From the NCBI RefSeq assembly GCF_035917455.1, contig NZ_CP109078.1, positions 7,238,001 to 7,302,000 on the forward strand: a stretch of DNA of 64,000 bases, written 5' to 3'. The translations under genes and the position numbers were made by a program. Position 1 is the stretch's first letter. The number at the start of each line of letters is the position of its first letter. This stretch comes from Micromonospora sp. NBC_01796. Its GTDB lineage: Bacteria > Actinomycetota > Actinomycetes > Mycobacteriales > Micromonosporaceae. Positions 60,484 to 64,000 of the stretch are shown here, piece after piece. The notes beneath the pieces are model-generated. The model did not search any database. It was given only the letters and a program-made list of their open reading frames with translations, and was not told the origin of the DNA.

Positions 60484-61020
60484 CTACTCGGGGCGGCGTT
60501 GGCGCAGGTACGCCAGCACCGCCTCACGGGTGCTCCGTACGCCGAGCACCTCCCGGGCCTGCGCGATGCGCCGGTTCGCCGTACGCAGCGACAGGAACTC
60601 CGCCGCCGCCGCGGCCGCGATCGTCTCCCCGTTCGCCAGACGCTCCAGCAGGGCCCGCTGCTCCGGAATGAGCTGCACCGCCGCCGCCGGGGAGTCGGGC
60701 TCCGGGCCACCGTCCGGGGTCCGGTACACCTCGCCGAGCCGGTCCAGGTCGGCCAGCAGGGCCCGGCCGACGTCACCGCCCGCCTCGACGATCGCCACCA
60801 CACCCGCGCCCCGGGCGGCGGCGAGCACCACCAGACGGGCCGTCTCCAGATCCGGCACCCGCCCGAACAACAGCACCCGTGCCGCCGTCAGGTCCCACCC
60901 GCCCTCCGGCAGCGCGAAACCCTCCCGGGTCGACCAACCCGCGCGGGCGAGCCGGCGCAGCACCGCCGTGGCGTCGACCGCCGAGGACACCACGTAGCGC
61001 GGCGAATCGGTCCCGCTCAC
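60484..61020 (-). CDS. LuxR-like helix-turn-helix protein coupled to a LAL regulator
   Basis: This 178-residue protein has an N-terminal part resembling a receiver or Rossmann-like domain (VLLFGRVPDLETARLVVLAAARGAGVVAIVEAGGDVG) without an evident phosphorylatable aspartate. The C-terminal HTH is LIPEQRALLERLANGETIAAAAAAEFLSLRTANRRIAQAREVLGVRSTREAVLAYL (residues 117-172). The GTG start overlaps the stop of the large LuxR-type gene upstream (GTGA), so the two are made together. I do not recognise a named family. Confidence 0.7.
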   Translation of the reverse strand: MSGTDSPRYVVSSAVDATAVLRRLARAGWSTREGFALPEGGWDLTAARVLLFGRVPDLETARLVVLAAARGAGVVAIVEAGGDVGRALLADLDRLGEVYRTPDGGPEPDSPAAAVQLIPEQRALLERLANGETIAAAAAAEFLSLRTANRRIAQAREVLGVRSTREAVLAYLRQRRPE

Positions 61021-63575
61021 CGGCCCACCTCCGACACCGGACGGGCCGCACCACCGGCACGCGGGGCCGGCACCTCGACCGCCCCGGTCAGCGCCAACGC
61101 CGCCGCCTCCGTACGCGTACGCGCCCCGAGCTTGCGCATACCGGACCGGATGTGCGTCTCCACCGTCTCCGCCGACACCCCCAACTGGCCCGCGACCCGA
61201 CGCGTCGGCTCACCCGCGGCGACCAGACGCAGCACCTCACGTTCCCGGTCGGTGAGCGCGTTGCCCGCACGCGGTCCCCGGCTGTCGCGGCGCACCGAGT
61301 GCCGCCGCAACGCCCGCCGGGTACGTCCCAGCAGGACCACCAGGCCCGCGTCGGTCGCCAACCGCTCGGCCTCCAGCAACGCCGGCACCGCCCGCCCCGG
61401 ATCCGGATCATGCAGACCGTGCGCCAACAGGCAGCGCACCTCCTCCCGGACCACCACGTCGTGCCAGCCGGCGGCGGCCCGGGTGAACCCGGTTGGATCG
61501 TGCGTCGCCCGGTCCCAGGCGGTCAGGGTCTGGTCCACCACCGGCAGCGTCGCCGGTGGCACCGGAACCGGGGTGCGGTCGACGGCGGCGTCGTGCGCCG
61601 CCCAGCGGCCGGTGATCCGGCGCAGCCCGTCGAGCAACGGCGAACCGGACACGGCGGCATCCGCGACCGCGCGTTCCGGTTGCCCGTCGAGCCAGGCCGC
61701 CTCCCGGCCGACCCAGTCCAGCAGACCGCCCGTCGGTACCGCCATCGCGGCCAGCCGTGCCCGGGCCGGAGCCAGCAGGCCACCGTCGGCCTCGACCAGG
61801 CTCGCCGCCGCCACCGCGTAAACCCGGGCCAGGGTCGGCAGGGTCCGGTCGGTCAGGTCACCGGCGCGGCGCAGCACCTCGTCCGGGTCCGTCCCGGTCC
61901 GGCGCAACGCCGCGGACCACAGCGACGCGGTCAGGAACCGGGTCTGCCAGCTGTAGGCGAGGTCGGACGCGCACCCGGCAGCCGCCCCCTCGGCGGCCCG
62001 CTCGGCCTCGACCAACCGGGCGTCGGCGAGCAGCGTCTCCACCAGCAACCAGGCACTCCACCTCGCGGCGAGCACGTCACCGGCGGCCGACGCCACGTCG
62101 ACCGCGTCGCGCAGCGACTCCTCCCACCCGGGGGTCCGGGACGCGGCCAGCACCGCCGCGCACGCCGCCCGCAGACCGGGATGCGCCGGCCGAGCCCCGT
62201 GCCGGGCGAGGACCCCGGACAGCGCCTCGACCGCCGAGGCGGGGTCGTCACCGAGCCGGGCCAGGAGCAGGACCCGGTCCCGGGCGGCGACGAGATCCGG
62301 GGCGGCCGAGTCGGGCACCGGTGCCGCCGCCGCCCGCGCCCCCGGCAGGTCACCGACCTGCACCAGCGACTCGGCCCGCAACACCGACGCGGCCACACCC
62401 AGCGGGGCGGCGGTGGTCAGGACCCGGATGGCGGCCCGGGGACGGCCGCAGGCCAGCGCGGCACGGGCGGCGTCCATCCGTACGGCCGGGTCCGGGTGGA
62501 CGTCCGGCAGGGCACACGCGAACAACAGCAGGTCCGCCCGCTCCCCGGCGGTGGCCGCGTCCCCGGCCGCGGTGACCGCCCTGGCGTACGCGGCGGCGCC
62601 GTGCCCCGCCGCGGCCAGGTGCCGGGCCGACTCACCGGCCGGAACCAGGTCCGCCAGCCGCCGGTGCAACGCCGCCCGCCCGTCGGGGTCGAGCATCCCG
62701 GCCGCGATCTCCGCCAGGTACGCCGACACCGGGGCGACGGTCCCGTCCCCGAGGTCGGTGACCAGGGCGGCGGTGAGGAGTTCGTCGACACCCGCGCCGA
62801 GCAGCGTGACGGACGCCGGGCGGCCCAGCAGGCCGAGCGCGGCCAACGCCGTACGGGCCGGACGGGTCAGGTCGGCCAACGCGGTCGCCACGACGTACCC
62901 GATCTGGTCGACCTCGGCGGCCGGACCGGCACCGGGCCGGGTGCCGGCCGCCTGCCGGGCCAGTACCGTCACCGCCAGCGGTGCCCCACCGGCCCGGCGG
63001 ACCACGTCGGTGACCGTCACCGGATCCAGACCGGGTGCGGTGGACCGGACCAGGTCCGCCGCCGTGACCGCGTCCATCGGTGGTACGGCCAACCACCCGG
63101 CTGCCGTCTCACGCAACGCGGTCACCGCCGTCGCCGGCAACCGGTGCGGGGTACGCAACGCCACCACCACCCGGCAGTGCACCGCCAGCGGCACCACGGC
63201 GGCGAGCGTCGCCGGGTCGGCCCACTGCAGATCGTCGAGGAGCAGCAACCCGCCGCGTACCCGGGACCGGACCGCCTCGGCCAGCAGCGCCGGGTCCCCG
63301 GTCGGCAGCCGCACCCGCAGTGCGTGACTGAGCGCGAACGCCGGCACCGACCCCAGGGTGGCCAGGCCGCCGCCGCGCCACACCGGTCCGTGGAACGCAT
63401 CACCGAGGCGGGACAGCACGGTGCTGCGACCACTGCCGGGGCCACCGTGGACCACCACCAGGCCCGGTGCGGTCAGCAACGCCGCCGCCCGGTCGAGCAG
63501 GGCGCGCGCGGATGGGTCGACCGGCTCGTGTCCGTGGACACGGCCGTCGGGTACGCCGCCGAGTGCGTGCCGCAC
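61017..63575 (-). CDS. Large ATP-binding LuxR-family regulator (LAL)
   Basis: This 852-residue regulator has an N-terminal AAA/STAND-type ATPase with Walker A HGGPGSGRST (near residue 37) and Walker B GGLLLLDDLQWAD (near residue 112). A long Ala/Arg-rich helical repeat region follows, then a C-terminal LuxR HTH (ALTDREREVLRLVAAGEPTRRVAGQLGVSAETVETHIRSGMRKL). The GTG at 63575 follows GGGAGGAC and is preferred to the longer frame reaching 63998, which would overlap the divergent GTPase gene. LAL proteins often activate secondary metabolism or catabolic genes. The target is unknown. Confidence 0.85.
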   Translation of the reverse strand: MRHALGGVPDGRVHGHEPVDPSARALLDRAAALLTAPGLVVVHGGPGSGRSTVLSRLGDAFHGPVWRGGGLATLGSVPAFALSHALRVRLPTGDPALLAEAVRSRVRGGLLLLDDLQWADPATLAAVVPLAVHCRVVVALRTPHRLPATAVTALRETAAGWLAVPPMDAVTAADLVRSTAPGLDPVTVTDVVRRAGGAPLAVTVLARQAAGTRPGAGPAAEVDQIGYVVATALADLTRPARTALAALGLLGRPASVTLLGAGVDELLTAALVTDLGDGTVAPVSAYLAEIAAGMLDPDGRAALHRRLADLVPAGESARHLAAAGHGAAAYARAVTAAGDAATAGERADLLLFACALPDVHPDPAVRMDAARAALACGRPRAAIRVLTTAAPLGVAASVLRAESLVQVGDLPGARAAAAPVPDSAAPDLVAARDRVLLLARLGDDPASAVEALSGVLARHGARPAHPGLRAACAAVLAASRTPGWEESLRDAVDVASAAGDVLAARWSAWLLVETLLADARLVEAERAAEGAAAGCASDLAYSWQTRFLTASLWSAALRRTGTDPDEVLRRAGDLTDRTLPTLARVYAVAAASLVEADGGLLAPARARLAAMAVPTGGLLDWVGREAAWLDGQPERAVADAAVSGSPLLDGLRRITGRWAAHDAAVDRTPVPVPPATLPVVDQTLTAWDRATHDPTGFTRAAAGWHDVVVREEVRCLLAHGLHDPDPGRAVPALLEAERLATDAGLVVLLGRTRRALRRHSVRRDSRGPRAGNALTDREREVLRLVAAGEPTRRVAGQLGVSAETVETHIRSGMRKLGARTRTEAAALALTGAVEVPAPRAGGAARPVSEVGR

Positions 63576-63634
63576 TGGGTCCTCCCGCCAGGGCTCGCGG
63601 CCACCACCGCAGGGGGCGGTGGCACGAACATGGG

Positions 63635-63652
63635 ATCCTGCGCCGGCAGGAT
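63635..63652. promoter_or_regulatory. Palindrome between the LAL regulator and the GTPase gene
   Basis: ATCCTGC-GCCG-GCAGGAT is a perfect inverted repeat in the divergent promoter region, 60 bases upstream of the LAL start. It is a candidate autoregulatory site. Confidence 0.45.
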
Positions 63653-63717
63653 ATTCGTAGTGTGGGTCCGGCAGGGGCGCCCCGCCCTGTCGCCGCGTCG
63701 GAGGGACGTCCAACGAT

Positions 63718-63774
63718 ATGAGCGAGCAAGACCGCCGTGACCATGCCATTGTCGCCGACCGTACCGCCGGCTGA
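63718..63774 (+). CDS. Possible short upstream ORF before the GTPase gene
   Basis: An ATG with a good ribosome binding site (GGAGGGA, about 10 bases upstream) opens a frame of 18 codons that starts MSEQDRRDHAIVADRTAG and ends at TGA. The GTPase gene begins 6 bases later in the same frame at an ATG without a Shine-Dalgarno. Translational coupling, or a single-base error or nonsense change separating the true N-terminus, would explain this. Confidence 0.4.
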   Translation: MSEQDRRDHAIVADRTAG

Positions 63775-63780
63775 CGAGTC

Positions 63781-64000
63781 ATGGGGTCAGGTCCGCTCGG
63801 TGCCCGCGTCGCCGCGCTCTGCGACGAGGTGGGGCCCCGGCTCGGTGTTTCCCTGCAGGGACAGGTGTTCGGCGTACGGCGGCGGCTCGACGAACCGTTG
63901 CGGGTGGCGATCGCCGGCCGGCTCAAAGCCGGAAAGTCGACACTTGTCAACGCGCTCATCGGCCGCCGGGTCGCGCCGACCGAGGTCGGTGAGTGCACCA
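63781..64000 (+). CDS. Dynamin-like GTPase, 5' part only
   Basis: The frame is open to the window edge and encodes 73 residues: MGSGPLGARVAALCDEVGPRLGVSLQ, then RRRLDEPLRVAIAGRLKAGKSTLVNALIGRRVAPTEVGECT. The P-loop GRLKAGKST and the following switch I-like region ending VGECT match bacterial dynamin-family GTPases, which often occur as pairs in actinomycetes and act at membranes. The gene continues beyond the window, so length and domains cannot be judged. The start at 63781 is the first after an in-frame TGA. Confidence 0.75.
   Translation, partial: MGSGPLGARVAALCDEVGPRLGVSLQGQVFGVRRRLDEPLRVAIAGRLKAGKSTLVNALIGRRVAPTEVGECT

Noticed and set aside
1-64000. CRISPR arrays, tRNA or rRNA genes, insertion sequences, prophage modules
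   Set aside because: No regularly spaced repeats, tRNA-like 3' ends or transposase motifs were found by eye. The single recombinase has no linked mobile genes.

Overview
The window is very GC-rich, gene-dense DNA from an actinobacterium. The family Micromonosporaceae is my best guess. The main evidence is the block at 18.2-25.8 kb: a PgsA-type phosphatidyltransferase, DUF881, small basic protein, a second DUF881, GcvH, a GarA-like FHA protein, an FtsR-type MerR, a bifunctional nuclease and a second MerR, followed by a riboswitch-controlled gcvP. That gene order is typical of Actinobacteria. GTG starts, ATGA/GTGA overlaps and leaderless promoters are common. The genus cannot be settled from the sequence alone.

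Three organosulfur-scavenging modules dominate the first 41 kb. Module A (46-12166, +) runs from a short leader peptide ending in cysteine codons to a DszC/SfnC-like flavin monooxygenase, a complete oligopeptide-type ABC importer, an NtaA/DszA-like monooxygenase, and a heterodimeric ABC exporter coupled to it by overlapping stop and start codons. Module B (12179-16963) is a divergent ssu locus: ssuABC on the minus strand, and an FMN reductase (ssuE) plus alkanesulfonate monooxygenase (ssuD) on the plus strand. The divergent promoter region between them contains repeated operator-like motifs. Module C (34772-40711, -) again begins with a cysteine-containing leader peptide. It then encodes a flavin reductase, a lipoprotein, permease and ATPase of a sulfonate/nitrate-type importer, another NtaA/DszA-like monooxygenase and an aldo/keto reductase. 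The two leader peptides suggest that modules A and C are switched by cysteine supply.

The middle part (17-34.6 kb) holds envelope, lipid and one-carbon genes: the PgsA/DUF881 operon, gcvH, a truncated haemoglobin, an aldo/keto reductase, an HxlR regulator, a single-aptamer glycine riboswitch before gcvP, a DUF5999-like small protein, pabB, a deazaflavin-nitroreductase/hemerythrin fusion and a CDF metal exporter. A nested inverted-repeat element lies just after gcvP.

The region 41-64 kb is accessory and housekeeping: peptide deformylase, a TauE/SafE exporter, an EEP-family phosphoesterase, a membrane-anchored Hsp70/beta-propeller fusion, an orphan tyrosine recombinase whose start lies in an inverted repeat, a DHFR-like reductase, a UvrA paralogue of the drug-resistance type, AraC/VOC, ArsR-like/MFS, SDR, PrxQ, a probable DUF6319 protein, cydAB behind a nested palindromic operator, PlsC, a HTH protein coupled to a LAL-type regulator, and the start of a dynamin-like GTPase that is cut by the window end. 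I saw no tRNA, rRNA, CRISPR array, insertion sequence or prophage module.
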